This document shows positions 9,566 to 18,817 of a DNA stretch of 64,000 nucleotides, one piece after another (positions within the stretch are counted from its first letter, which is position 1; each line of letters begins with the position of its first letter). Below the pieces are notes generated by a model. That model did not search any database. It saw only the letters and a list, made by a program, of their open reading frames with translations, and had not been told where the DNA came from. Source of the DNA: Motiliproteus sp965230185 (GTDB taxonomy: Bacteria; Pseudomonadota; Gammaproteobacteria; Pseudomonadales; Balneatricaceae); NCBI GenBank assembly GCA_965230185.1, contig OZ245995.1, forward strand, positions 4,464,001 through 4,528,000. The letters are read 5' to 3'. Made by a program: the position numbers and the translations under genes.

Positions 9566-11317
9566 ATGGCCATTACCCATATTGTTATCGAAAACTTTAA
9601 AGGAATCGGCGCACCGGTACGAGTCGACTTCAAGCCCATCACCCTGCTCTACGGCCCAAACAGTGCAGGTAAATCTACTATCCTTCACGCCCTGATGTAC
9701 GCCTACGAAGTACTCAAAAATAATAACTGCGACGCCGACCGAGTCAGCTTCTCCGACGAGATTGATCTTGGTGGTTTTAAGTCACTGGTGCATGGCCATG
9801 ATTTGAAGAAAAAGATCCGGATTAGCCTAGGTTACCGCTGGTCGGATGATAACGGGGAGTCCCCATACATTCCCAGTTACAGCAAAGCCGATTCGGATGA
9901 TTTTGGTGACATCCTCAACATTAGCGACCCCTGCGGCGAATGGACCTTTGAAACAGCTGAAGTAACCCTTGAAGTCTGCTGGAGTCGTCAACTAAATACG
10001 CCGTACGTATCCGAACTAAATACAAAAATTGGCCGGATTGGATGCCATTCAGAGCCTGTACAATTTGCAACGATCAAGGGTAATGCACGAGGTGAAAAAC
10101 TGCGCATTACCAACGTTAATACTAATAACGACTGGTTTGAATGCGATTTGGAAGAGGGAAGTATCCCATTTACTGACCAGGTATGGGATATGAAGGATGA
10201 CTACATTCCGCCAGAGCTTCGACAAGAAATGGAGATCTATCTCAAGGATACGAAAAATGTCATTCCGGAGTTTGGCAAACCTTTGGACCTTCATTTGGGC
10301 CATAACCGACTGGATGAGCTTGAGGAAGAGATTTACGAACTATCCGATGATGAAAACAAAAACCATACTTATCGACAGGCCATAGAAGAAAAGAAGCTTT
10401 ACGAGCAAAAGCTGGATATGACGATCGGTTTCTTCTCAGGAGGGCTTATAGGCCCCTGCGAACATGTTGTCCAAGCACTCCACAAAATGATCTATTTGGG
10501 CCCTATCCGTGAGGTACCTGGTCGTAACTACAAACCACAAGTCTCCAGTGAAAAGAAGCGTTGGTCGAAAGGTATTGCCGCTTGGGACCTACTAAACGCA
10601 GAGCCTGATGAATTTGTCGAGTCTGTCAGCAAAGCCCTTTACGAACTTAAAGCGGGTTGTTTGGTGTACCGAAAAAAATCGCTGGAATTAAACTTGGACT
10701 CCCTCGACTATACCGAATTACGCAAACTCCTTGACCACGGAGAGGGGCTACAGCAGCTTCGTGAAGCGGGCCGATTACTAGATGACTTACCCCAGCAACA
10801 TACTATCCGGCTTCGCACTTTGGATGGTGTAGACCTCGCCCCACAAGATGTAGGCACCGGCATCTCCCAAGTTCTACCTATAGCTGTGGCTTGCTGCCAA
10901 AAAACATCTGGACTTATCGCTGTTGAGCAACCCGAACTACATATTCACCCGGCTCTCCAGGTAGAACTTGGCGACCTACTCATAAAAGAACTAAACAGAG
11001 CTTCCCCAGAAAGAGAAGAAGTCGTAACAGTCGATGATGAAATCATTGGCATTAGCGGAAACCATTCTAAATTCCTTTTAGAAACACACAGTGAACACCT
11101 CTTACTTCGATTACTAAAACGTATTCGTCAAACTGACGAGAACAAGGACCATCCCGAAGAACTACAGCTTCTTTATTTCGATATCGGTGTTTATTACGTC
11201 GATACAGAGAACGGACAAACATCGATTACAGAATTGCCAATTAGCAGGGACGGAGAGTTCGAACATTCCTGGCCCAAGGGCTTCTTCGAAGAACGTGAAG
11301 AGGAGCTGTTCCACTAA
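9566..11317 (+). CDS. AAA family ATPase, DUF3696 type (SMC/OLD-like ABC fold)
   Basis: This 583-residue protein starts ITHIVIENFKGIG, with Walker A GPNSAGKST at about 30-38. A long insertion contains acidic and helical segments. The C-terminal half has the ABC signature-type region and Walker B IAVEQPELHIHP (about 450), then LLETHSEHLLLRLL (about 506), which is characteristic of DUF3696 proteins. Members of this SMC/OLD-like group are common ATPase parts of two-gene defence systems, paired with a nuclease. No TOPRIM nuclease domain is visible here. The stop and the next start share one base (TAATG), so the two products are probably made together. It follows hsdS by only 24 bases and may share the hsd transcript. 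Defence function is inferred. Confidence 0.8.
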   Translation: MAITHIVIENFKGIGAPVRVDFKPITLLYGPNSAGKSTILHALMYAYEVLKNNNCDADRVSFSDEIDLGGFKSLVHGHDLKKKIRISLGYRWSDDNGESPYIPSYSKADSDDFGDILNISDPCGEWTFETAEVTLEVCWSRQLNTPYVSELNTKIGRIGCHSEPVQFATIKGNARGEKLRITNVNTNNDWFECDLEEGSIPFTDQVWDMKDDYIPPELRQEMEIYLKDTKNVIPEFGKPLDLHLGHNRLDELEEEIYELSDDENKNHTYRQAIEEKKLYEQKLDMTIGFFSGGLIGPCEHVVQALHKMIYLGPIREVPGRNYKPQVSSEKKRWSKGIAAWDLLNAEPDEFVESVSKALYELKAGCLVYRKKSLELNLDSLDYTELRKLLDHGEGLQQLREAGRLLDDLPQQHTIRLRTLDGVDLAPQDVGTGISQVLPIAVACCQKTSGLIAVEQPELHIHPALQVELGDLLIKELNRASPEREEVVTVDDEIIGISGNHSKFLLETHSEHLLLRLLKRIRQTDENKDHPEELQLLYFDIGVYYVDTENGQTSITELPISRDGEFEHSWPKGFFEEREEELFH

Positions 11318-12213
11318 TGTTTTATGAATATGCGGTGGACCCAGCCCTCATCGATGACGCTTCTGTATTTGACTTCCTATGTGAGGCACTAGGTCGAGAC
11401 AAAGGGCGCTTACTGGCGGACTATCCTAAAAACCGTTGGTTCAGCGATGCCCATCACCGAATTAAGGCACTTAGACTGAAAGACAGACAGCACAAGCAAT
11501 GTATTGAGTACTTGCAGTTCCTCAAAAAGCAGGCACGCTTAAAAGATCGCGGACGCCGCTGGAGCGACAAAGATTCGTGGCTGGAGAATGCCACTGAACG
11601 CCAGGGGGACACACCTTTCGCTGCGATACTCACCACACCTGAAAACCAGGCTGAACCAGACCGCCTCTGTCGTGGACCGAAACTTCATAGCCATGAACGC
11701 TGGTCTGCACTTAATAGCCAGAGGGTTCCACGGACGGCGGAAGAGATCGTGGCAGCACTGATGCCCACGCTGCGGCTAGCAAGGCACGCTTTACTGGTCG
11801 AGCCATACTTCACTGCGACGGATGCACGCTTTACCGATGTCATCAAAACCCTAGCTGAACAACTACGGCAGGAGCAGGTAAACACCACACTCACCCTGAT
11901 AACCGGTGGAGACCACAGCGTCGAAAGAAACAATGATCATCTCGCAAACGAGTGCCGGGAACTCCTGCCTCAAGTGCTGCCAGCCGGATTTAACCTATCC
12001 ATCGAGTTTAAACATCAGGCCTTTATGAAAACTCTACACGACCGTTTCCTACTAACTGATATCGGCGGTATCGAACTCGGGGGAGGCTTCGATTGCAGGA
12101 CAGATGGTTCGGTTCTTCAGCTCACACGACTAAGCGATGCAGATCTCCAGTCGATCACTCAACAGATTCAGAACAGCTCTTCGCTGCAATCATTTAAGAT
12201 CACGGGGACCTGA
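11317..12213 (+). CDS. PLD-like (HKD-type) domain protein coupled to the AAA ATPase
   Basis: This 298-residue protein is coupled to the AAA gene by a one-base stop/start overlap. The N-terminal half (about 1-125) is basic and unrecognised. The C-terminal half resembles one phospholipase-D-type nuclease lobe: RHALLVEPYFTATD near 150-165, TLITGG, and LHDRFLLTDIGGIELGGGFD near 240-260. The canonical HxK(x4)D signature appears here as H-D-R-F-L-L-T-D, with arginine instead of lysine. It may therefore be a divergent nuclease or a non-catalytic sensor. Together with the ATPase it looks like a two-gene effector module carried in the hsd operon. The pairing is seen; the activity is inferred. Confidence 0.6.
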   Translation: MFYEYAVDPALIDDASVFDFLCEALGRDKGRLLADYPKNRWFSDAHHRIKALRLKDRQHKQCIEYLQFLKKQARLKDRGRRWSDKDSWLENATERQGDTPFAAILTTPENQAEPDRLCRGPKLHSHERWSALNSQRVPRTAEEIVAALMPTLRLARHALLVEPYFTATDARFTDVIKTLAEQLRQEQVNTTLTLITGGDHSVERNNDHLANECRELLPQVLPAGFNLSIEFKHQAFMKTLHDRFLLTDIGGIELGGGFDCRTDGSVLQLTRLSDADLQSITQQIQNSSSLQSFKITGT

Positions 12214-12249
12214 ATCGGTTTCTTTTATCACAGGGAAGTTAATACAGCG

Positions 12250-12909
12250 ATGATAAAGATATTCAAACTACTGGATGCCAGTGGCACCACTATTAATAGT
12301 TACAAGCCAGGCACGCTGGGCGGAAACAGAAACTCTAAAATTTATGGCAAGCTCGATTGCTCTGCTGCCAATAGCGCTTTGGATAAAGGCTACGCGAAAC
12401 ACCGTGTTTTCTTCGCTGATGAATCTACCGCAATGGTAGCGGGATATCGACCTTGTGGCAGTTGCCTGCGTGAAAGCTACCTAGATTGGAAAGAAAAGAT
12501 TGCAGCTATAGCTGACAAGCAATCTTATATCGATGCCCTCTTATCTCTTCGTAATGGAAAACACCTGCGAAATACAAAATTTCTGGAAATGCTGAGAGCT
12601 CAATATGCTTGCCCGCATCATACAATTACGATGAGTCAGCTAGCCAAGGCTGTTGCATACCAAAATTTCAACGCAGCCAATCTACAATACGGACTTCTAG
12701 CTCACAGATTGGCTGAATATATTGGTTACACTCCATCGCTGGGAAGAGATGGTGAGCCAATGTGGTGGTCTACGCTCTCGTTAGGCAATGAAGCATCCGA
12801 AACAACCATTGATGGCCACTTTGAACTGATTATGCGCCCAGAGCTGGTAGATGCTCTTGAAGAAATGAAATGGGTAAAGAAGAACGATCTTAATTCTAGC
12901 GACCTTTAG
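12250..12909 (+). CDS. Ada-type zinc-finger protein with winged-helix-like C-terminal domain
   Basis: This protein has 219 residues. The N-terminal 80 residues resemble the metal-binding domain of Ada: LDCSAAN near 37, VFFADESTAMVAGYRPCGSC near 55-74. Three of the usual four cysteines are obvious. The C-terminal part (about 100-170) has TMSQLAKAVAY then AANLQYGLLAHRLAEYIGY, a helix-turn-helix-like block often found in front of HNH or McrA-type restriction proteins. No methyltransferase or HNH catalytic motif is present. It could sense DNA damage or bind modified DNA. It lies 36 bases after the PLD-like gene and probably ends the hsd transcript, because the next gene has its own promoter. Confidence 0.55.
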   Translation: MIKIFKLLDASGTTINSYKPGTLGGNRNSKIYGKLDCSAANSALDKGYAKHRVFFADESTAMVAGYRPCGSCLRESYLDWKEKIAAIADKQSYIDALLSLRNGKHLRNTKFLEMLRAQYACPHHTITMSQLAKAVAYQNFNAANLQYGLLAHRLAEYIGYTPSLGRDGEPMWWSTLSLGNEASETTIDGHFELIMRPELVDALEEMKWVKKNDLNSSDL

Positions 12910-13008
12910 ATAACTATTACTACATCAAGATAATAAATATTACTTTTAAAAATAAAGCAAAGTCTTAAAACAACCCTATCCAATTGATATTCAATAACTA
13001 ATCATATT

Positions 13009-13023
13009 TGGCACCCCTCCTGC
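13009..13023 (+). promoter_or_regulatory. Sigma-54 promoter upstream of the DUF4258-rmuC operon
   Basis: TGGCACCCCTCCTGC followed by AA keeps the full TGGCAC block, the TGCA of the -12 element and the exact 10-base GG-to-GC spacing. Transcription would start near 13035, 27 bases before the next ATG. The 100 bases upstream are A+T-rich, as expected for a bendable enhancer-promoter region. This is the second strong sigma-54 site in the island. Confidence 0.8.
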
Positions 13024-13061
13024 AATTGTACAAGTAAGTACATGCACAAGAGGACTGCCCG

Positions 13062-13391
13062 ATGCCCCGCTCCAATGACATCAACGGTTACGATACCGAT
13101 ACCAGCAAACTCACTCTGCACGCCGAAAAGCGCCTGGATTCTCGCGGCCTTTCTTCTGAGGCTCTTGAATTAGCCCTCTCCTTTGGCCGAAAAATCCATG
13201 CCCGCCATGCACTTTTTCATGTCATTGGCAAAAAAGAAATCCAAAGATTCTCCGATCAAATCCCCGAGCTTAAAGAGCTCGAAGGCGTTCAAGTCGTAAC
13301 CAGCCCCGATGGTGTCGTATTAACCGCGTATCGAAATCGCGATTTACGCAGTATCCGCCCCACAAAACGCTGCCAACGTCACCTTCACTAA
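13062..13391 (+). CDS. DUF4258-domain protein
   Basis: This 109-residue protein matches the DUF4258 pattern: HAEKRLDSRGLS, then GRKIHARHALFHVIGKKEI, and a final VQVVTSPDGVVLTAYRNRD. Some DUF4258 proteins look like small toxin-type (BrnT/RelE-like) folds, but the role is not established. GAGGA precedes the ATG. It is the first gene after the second sigma-54 promoter and is followed 23 bases later by rmuC, so it belongs to the same operon. No partner antitoxin is recognisable. Confidence 0.65.
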   Translation: MPRSNDINGYDTDTSKLTLHAEKRLDSRGLSSEALELALSFGRKIHARHALFHVIGKKEIQRFSDQIPELKELEGVQVVTSPDGVVLTAYRNRDLRSIRPTKRCQRHLH

Positions 13392-13414
13392 TATATCTAA
13401 TGAGGATTATTCCC

Positions 13415-15061
13415 ATGTTTGATGCATACACACTACTAATAATCACCATCTCCGCTCTGATTGCCTTTGCTTTCAGCTACGCAATAGCAATGCGCAAAAC
13501 CGCAAGACAAATTGAGAAAGCGGTTGAAGCTAATCGCCGGGAAGCTGAGCAAGAGAGCAACGCATCTCGAATCCTGCTGGAGGAACAGTTACGTCAATCT
13601 AGAACAGACAATGTCGAGCTCAAGCAGACACACGCTGAGCTAAGCAAAGAGATTATCAACCACACCCAACGTGTTAACGATCTAACAAAAAAACTATCGT
13701 CCGCCGAATCAGAAGCAGTACATGCAAAGTCACAACTACAAGACAATAACACTCGACTTGCAGACACCGAAAAACAACTCAACCAAGAGCGAAAAGAGAC
13801 TCAGCTGTTGCGGTCCGACAACGCGAAACTCCATACACGCACCCAGGGGCTTCAAGAACTAGCTGAGGAACGACATGAGCTGGCGCGCAAAGCAGAGACT
13901 TTGACAGCAGAGTTAGCTGAGCAACAAAAAGAGTATGAAAAAAAGCAAACTCATCAGGAGGCTACCCTTCAAGCAACAGAAGAAAAAATTGCCTCCCTGA
14001 AAAACACCGAAGAACGTCTGAAAAAAGAGTTCGAGAATCTAGCGAACCGCATCTTCGATAACAAATCCGCACAAGCAGACGGTAACAGCAAAAAACAGCT
14101 GGAAGCAGTCCTGGCACCCTTCAGACAACAGATCGGTGATTTCAAAGCGCAAGTTAACAAAGCCTATCAAGATGAATCTCTGGAGCGTCGATCACTTCAA
14201 AAAGAGATTCTCGGGCTTAAAGACCTTAACCAGCAGATGGCTCAGGAAGCGCTTAATCTGACCCAGGCCCTAAAGGGAGACAATAAAACCCAAGGCAACT
14301 GGGGCGAGATGGTTCTAGAGTCGATTTTGGAACAGTCCGGTCTACGTGAAGGACAGGAGTTTGAGCTACAAGCCCACCTTCACTCGGATGAGGGCGTCAG
14401 CCGCAAACCGGACGTCATTGTTCACCTGCCCGAAAACAAGGACATCATCATCGATTCTAAAGTGTCGCTTGTCCATTACGAACAGCACATTTCAGCGAAT
14501 ACTGAAGATGAGCGCCAGCAAGCTTTAACTCTGCATCTCAGATCAATGAAGGGACACATCAAAGACCTTGGCGAGAAACGATACGAGAACCTCCAGGGCG
14601 TCCGGACACTGGATTACATCCTAATGTTCGTACCGATCGAAGCTGCATTCTATTCAGCCATCGAGCAGGATCCAGGACTAGTCCAGTACGCTTTGGACCG
14701 AAACATCATGATTGTGAGCCCTACCAATTTGTTAGTTGCACTTCGAACCATCCAAAACATTTGGCGATACGAACATCAGAACGAGAACGCGAAGGCTATC
14801 GCTGAAAAAGCCGGAGCGATGTACGACAAGTTCTGCAACTTTGTAGTCGACATGGAAAAGATTGGGAACAACCTTGAGACCACACACAAAAACTACAACC
14901 TGGCGATGAACAAACTAAGCACTGGCCGCGGCAATTTAGTCCGACGCGCAAAAGAGTTTCAAGATCTCGGGGTAAAGACTCAAAAGTCCTTACCTACCAC
15001 TCTTGCAGATCGCAGTGAACTTGATACCGAGGAAGTTCTTCAGGAAGCCTCAAACAACTAA
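13415..15061 (+). CDS. rmuC: RmuC-family protein, island copy
   Basis: This 548-residue protein has one N-terminal membrane anchor (TLLIITISALIAFAFSYAI). A long coiled coil runs from about 30 to 220, and the RmuC domain from about 240 to 490. That domain contains GNWGEMVLESILEQSG, KPDVIVHLPENKDIIIDSKVS (a PD-(D/E)xK-like D...DxK core) and GRGNLVRRAKEFQDLGV. RmuC proteins are predicted nucleases that limit inversions between short repeats and act at stalled forks. A second, more G+C-rich copy at 31491 is the likely housekeeping gene. The start at 13415 is preferred over 13400 because GAGGA lies 8 bases before it. Location in the island behind a sigma-54 promoter suggests recruitment to defence. 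Confidence 0.88.
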   Translation: MFDAYTLLIITISALIAFAFSYAIAMRKTARQIEKAVEANRREAEQESNASRILLEEQLRQSRTDNVELKQTHAELSKEIINHTQRVNDLTKKLSSAESEAVHAKSQLQDNNTRLADTEKQLNQERKETQLLRSDNAKLHTRTQGLQELAEERHELARKAETLTAELAEQQKEYEKKQTHQEATLQATEEKIASLKNTEERLKKEFENLANRIFDNKSAQADGNSKKQLEAVLAPFRQQIGDFKAQVNKAYQDESLERRSLQKEILGLKDLNQQMAQEALNLTQALKGDNKTQGNWGEMVLESILEQSGLREGQEFELQAHLHSDEGVSRKPDVIVHLPENKDIIIDSKVSLVHYEQHISANTEDERQQALTLHLRSMKGHIKDLGEKRYENLQGVRTLDYILMFVPIEAAFYSAIEQDPGLVQYALDRNIMIVSPTNLLVALRTIQNIWRYEHQNENAKAIAEKAGAMYDKFCNFVVDMEKIGNNLETTHKNYNLAMNKLSTGRGNLVRRAKEFQDLGVKTQKSLPTTLADRSELDTEEVLQEASNN

Positions 15062-15082
15062 TAGCCAGGAGGGCTATGTGCT

Positions 15083-15154
15083 ATGCGTAGCATCGTGAAA
15101 TTTATTATATTGCTAATACTCTATCTTTTCGTGGACGCACTGAGCGGAAACTAA
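15083..15154 (+). CDS. Small hydrophobic peptide (23 aa)
   Basis: A 23-codon reading frame, MRSIVKFIILLILYLFVDAL and three more residues, follows rmuC by 21 bases. A strong AGGAGGG site (15067-15073) lies 9 bases before its ATG. It has a basic N-terminus and one membrane-spanning stretch, similar to small membrane peptides or type I toxins. Nothing confirms its expression beyond the ribosome site and its operon position. Confidence 0.45.
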   Translation: MRSIVKFIILLILYLFVDALSGN

Positions 15155-15187
15155 ACATAGCCCGACACATCCTAAGGAAGCGATGAC

Positions 15188-16339
<1,152 letters not shown>

Positions 16340-16343
16340 GAAT

Positions 16344-18167
16344 TCATGATGAGCCGGAAATTAAGCTAATGTTCGGATGACCAACAATTATCTGGTACTG
16401 TCCAGACGGCAGACGGATAAGCTCAGGAGGTACAGGTGGGACCCAGTATTGTGGTTGATGCCTAGCTTGAGGAAGAGTTCGCATAAGCGAGACTAGACTC
16501 ACCAAGGCATCTGCACAATCCTTAGAACCACCAACGGGTTTGGACACCTTCCCAGCCTTCTCATCAACGTTAAGGGTTAATAGTTCATTCAACGTCTTCT
16601 GATGATTTGCAACCGCTATCCGGCCTTCGGCGATCAGGTCAATAAAGTTATGATACATACTGGAGTTAGGTGTGTCGGATACCTTCCCAATCTTGTAGCC
16701 ATAAGGAACCAGTTGTTCTCGCAAATAGTGATATCCAACTTGATCGCTGGTTACCCCATAAAGCGGAATATGCTTTGACAATCTGAAGATGAAATAGATG
16801 ATGGCATCCCACGGAATGACGTTACCCGCCTTTGGCGGAATCTCGAGTAATCCATCAATATTGATGAAGGGCTTATGCTCCTCCCACCGATCAACATATC
16901 CCAATGCTAATCCGGTTGAATCATGGCTGCGACTTAGATCCAGGTGGCAGAACCACACTCGGTCCCTTCTGGCATCTTTTAAGTAACTAGCATGTACCTT
17001 TGGAAGATCATTCCCCAGGAATGTATAGGAATCTTCTGCAAAGACATTCGGCTGTGAAAAGATAGCTTTGGTCTTATCGACTTCCACGATAAATGAACCC
17101 GTTTCAGCAGAGGGAATTCCACAGTGATCACGTAAAGCCCTAGTGATAGCCTGAGAAATAAAGGCGGCCTTAAGTTCAACAGGCACCTTCACAGTATGCT
17201 CTGACTCAAAGAGCTCGTGGCCTTTTTCGACGATTTGGGGCGGGATGTGCTCACGCCCACGAAAAACCTTGAACGTCTCCCCAGAGTAGTCCCAAGGCTT
17301 AACTTGCCAAGCAGTCTTGTTGTAGACATAGATGGGAGACTTCCCGAGTGACATTAATGTCAAATCATGCTCTTTGATCTTGCCTTGGATAAAGTCATTC
17401 TCATGCCTGGCTGATCCCGCTAAAAACATGGGTACGATATGTCGCCCATATTTGCTGAATCTAGAATCAATCCGCGTACGAGCAGAACTGTAGAGCGCTT
17501 GCGCCTGGTCATACTCCCCTCCATCTTCCGCATTCACCGACTTCACATGAAACTTCATGAAGCTCATCTCATCCAGCAGAACACTGGCAATATTCATCCC
17601 TATCGCGGCGGTAACTTCTCCTGAAACAGGTCGGATGACAATGTTATTGGGGAGCAGGATTTCGTTCTTAACCCGCTGATCTCGTGGGAAGTGCTTGGTG
17701 AAATACTTAGAGCCGTTGATTAGCTCCCGAGCAAGTTTGTAGGCTACTCCACCCGTCTGAAAGCGAATAGACTGAAATAGGAAGACAATCTCTGATGCAT
17801 CATCCAATCCAAAGAGCTTGTGAGGATTTCTGAGGCAGCTGAGAAGATATATAGCGTAGAGAATACCTAGAACTGCTGCATAGGTTTTTCCCGATCCCAG
17901 AGAGCCGGTGAGGACTACTTCTCTGTATTCAGTCCCAATGCGAAGAGGATGATCCAGGCCCTCTACCTGGGGGTGATACATTTCTTCAAGGGCATCGAGG
18001 ATAGCAGGATAAACTCCGGACATGCCCAAATATTCTTTGTCCGTCACAAATGTCCGAATATCAACCGGGTACCGGGCTAGATTCTCTATGATTGAGTTGA
18101 AGAAAGGATCATTCTTTTTAGTTGCCCAAACTAAAAAGCAGAAGAGTTCGGGATTGGACTTGTTCAT
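16344..18167 (-). CDS. terL: Phage terminase large subunit
   Basis: This 607-residue DNA-packaging motor has Walker A GSLGSGKT (88-95) and Walker B ASVLLDE (to 200). Its C-terminal RNase-H-like nuclease contains WFCHLDLSRSHDS, SDQVGYH and KDCADALV, which supply the metal-binding aspartates. An in-frame ATG at 18227 would add 20 residues that run through a repeated AGTAGGT motif; the ATG at 18167 has that motif as its ribosome site and is preferred. No portal, capsid or tail genes are near, so the element may use another phage's capsid, as satellites do. The gene converges with the M15-like gene, 4 bases apart. Confidence 0.82.
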   Translation of the reverse strand: MNKSNPELFCFLVWATKKNDPFFNSIIENLARYPVDIRTFVTDKEYLGMSGVYPAILDALEEMYHPQVEGLDHPLRIGTEYREVVLTGSLGSGKTYAAVLGILYAIYLLSCLRNPHKLFGLDDASEIVFLFQSIRFQTGGVAYKLARELINGSKYFTKHFPRDQRVKNEILLPNNIVIRPVSGEVTAAIGMNIASVLLDEMSFMKFHVKSVNAEDGGEYDQAQALYSSARTRIDSRFSKYGRHIVPMFLAGSARHENDFIQGKIKEHDLTLMSLGKSPIYVYNKTAWQVKPWDYSGETFKVFRGREHIPPQIVEKGHELFESEHTVKVPVELKAAFISQAITRALRDHCGIPSAETGSFIVEVDKTKAIFSQPNVFAEDSYTFLGNDLPKVHASYLKDARRDRVWFCHLDLSRSHDSTGLALGYVDRWEEHKPFINIDGLLEIPPKAGNVIPWDAIIYFIFRLSKHIPLYGVTSDQVGYHYLREQLVPYGYKIGKVSDTPNSSMYHNFIDLIAEGRIAVANHQKTLNELLTLNVDEKAGKVSKPVGGSKDCADALVSLVSLMRTLPQARHQPQYWVPPVPPELIRLPSGQYQIIVGHPNISLISGSS

Positions 18168-18173
18168 CACATC

Positions 18174-18477
18174 ACCTACTGCAATCAATGTCAGTTTACG
18201 ATTCACACCTACTGCCATTAATGACACTTATTGGCGTGAACGAGACGTTCTCCGAGAACATCCGCAAGAGATGACAAGTCCAAATTTCAGATTATTAGAA
18301 TTAACGGTGTGTTCTTTACCGCAAACACATTGACAGAGCCAACGAGCCCTGCCGTGATTGTCTGAACCCTTTCGCTCAATTACGGTTAAGAATCCAAATG
18401 TTTTGTTGGTGAGGTCTTCTACTTTCATGTTGTTACCTACTGTCATTAATTTCAAAACGCTGCCATACAGTAGGTAA
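18174..18477. repeat. Repeated ACCTACTG(C/T) motif with an 11-bp inverted repeat
   Basis: The motif ACCTACTGC/T followed by a C/A-ATNAAT tail occurs at 18174-18190, 18207-18223 and 18435-18450. An inverted copy at 18467-18477 forms a perfect 11-base inverted repeat with 18433-18443 (TTACCTACTGT). On the minus strand the motif reads AGTAGGT just before the terL and zinc-ribbon starts. It acts at least as a ribosome site, but the conserved flanks and the inversion suggest an operator as well. A degenerate copy may lie at 18655-18669. Confidence 0.55.
18228..18428 (-). CDS. Small phage-type zinc-ribbon protein
   Basis: This protein has 66 residues: MKVEDLTNKTFGFLTVIERK, then a block with the cysteine pairs CQCVCG and CGC near the end. 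This pattern occurs in many phage and satellite proteins, often fused to AP2 or HNH domains, and is thought to bind DNA. No catalytic domain is attached here. The start at 18428 is chosen over 18482 because the repeated AGTAGGT motif lies 6 bases before it. It lies upstream of terL on the same strand and was probably cotranscribed. Confidence 0.6.
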   Translation of the reverse strand: MKVEDLTNKTFGFLTVIERKGSDNHGRARWLCQCVCGKEHTVNSNNLKFGLVISCGCSRRTSRSRQ

Positions 18478-18715
18478 TACAACCTCCGTTGAATTGAGGC
18501 TAGAAATAAGGTAACGAAGAATGTGAGAAATATGGCGAATTAGTACAAGACGCTATTAAGCCAATGCATTTATTTAAACTACCAGAGTCTTTTACGAGTT
18601 GGATTTAACAGCGCTTCTTCTGAAAAGAAGAAATCTTGGTAATTAGCGATTTGCCACTAGTGTCATTAAATTACGGAGCGGTAATATCAACTTGAGAAAA
18701 ACACCCTGCACTAAA
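18429..18715. other. Intergenic stretch of the element
   Basis: Apart from the inverted repeat at 18433-18477 and a degenerate motif at 18655-18669, I see no gene or clear promoter here. The sequence is A+T-rich. Confidence 0.5.
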
Positions 18716-18817
18716 CTAATCTAAACGGTTATGGTGCTCGAGTAGTAGGATCCCCGGATCATAATATTTCTTATAGATCTGAAGATGCTTATCAGACCCT
18801 GACATGTAATCACTCAT
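18716..18817 (-). CDS. Short ORF coupled to the replication gene (33 aa)
   Basis: A 33-codon frame starts MSDYMSGSDKHLQIYKKYY and overlaps the end of the replication gene by 8 bases (ATGAGTGA). That overlap is typical of translational coupling. The product is small, polar and unrecognised, and could be a chance frame. Confidence 0.35.
   Translation of the reverse strand: MSDYMSGSDKHLQIYKKYYDPGILLLEHHNRLD

Noticed and set aside
3415..12213. A DISARM or BREX system (methylase, helicase, ATPase, PLD protein)
   Set aside because: HsdR, HsdM and HsdS are clear type I subunits in standard order. No BREX PglZ or DISARM DrmA/DrmB gene is present.
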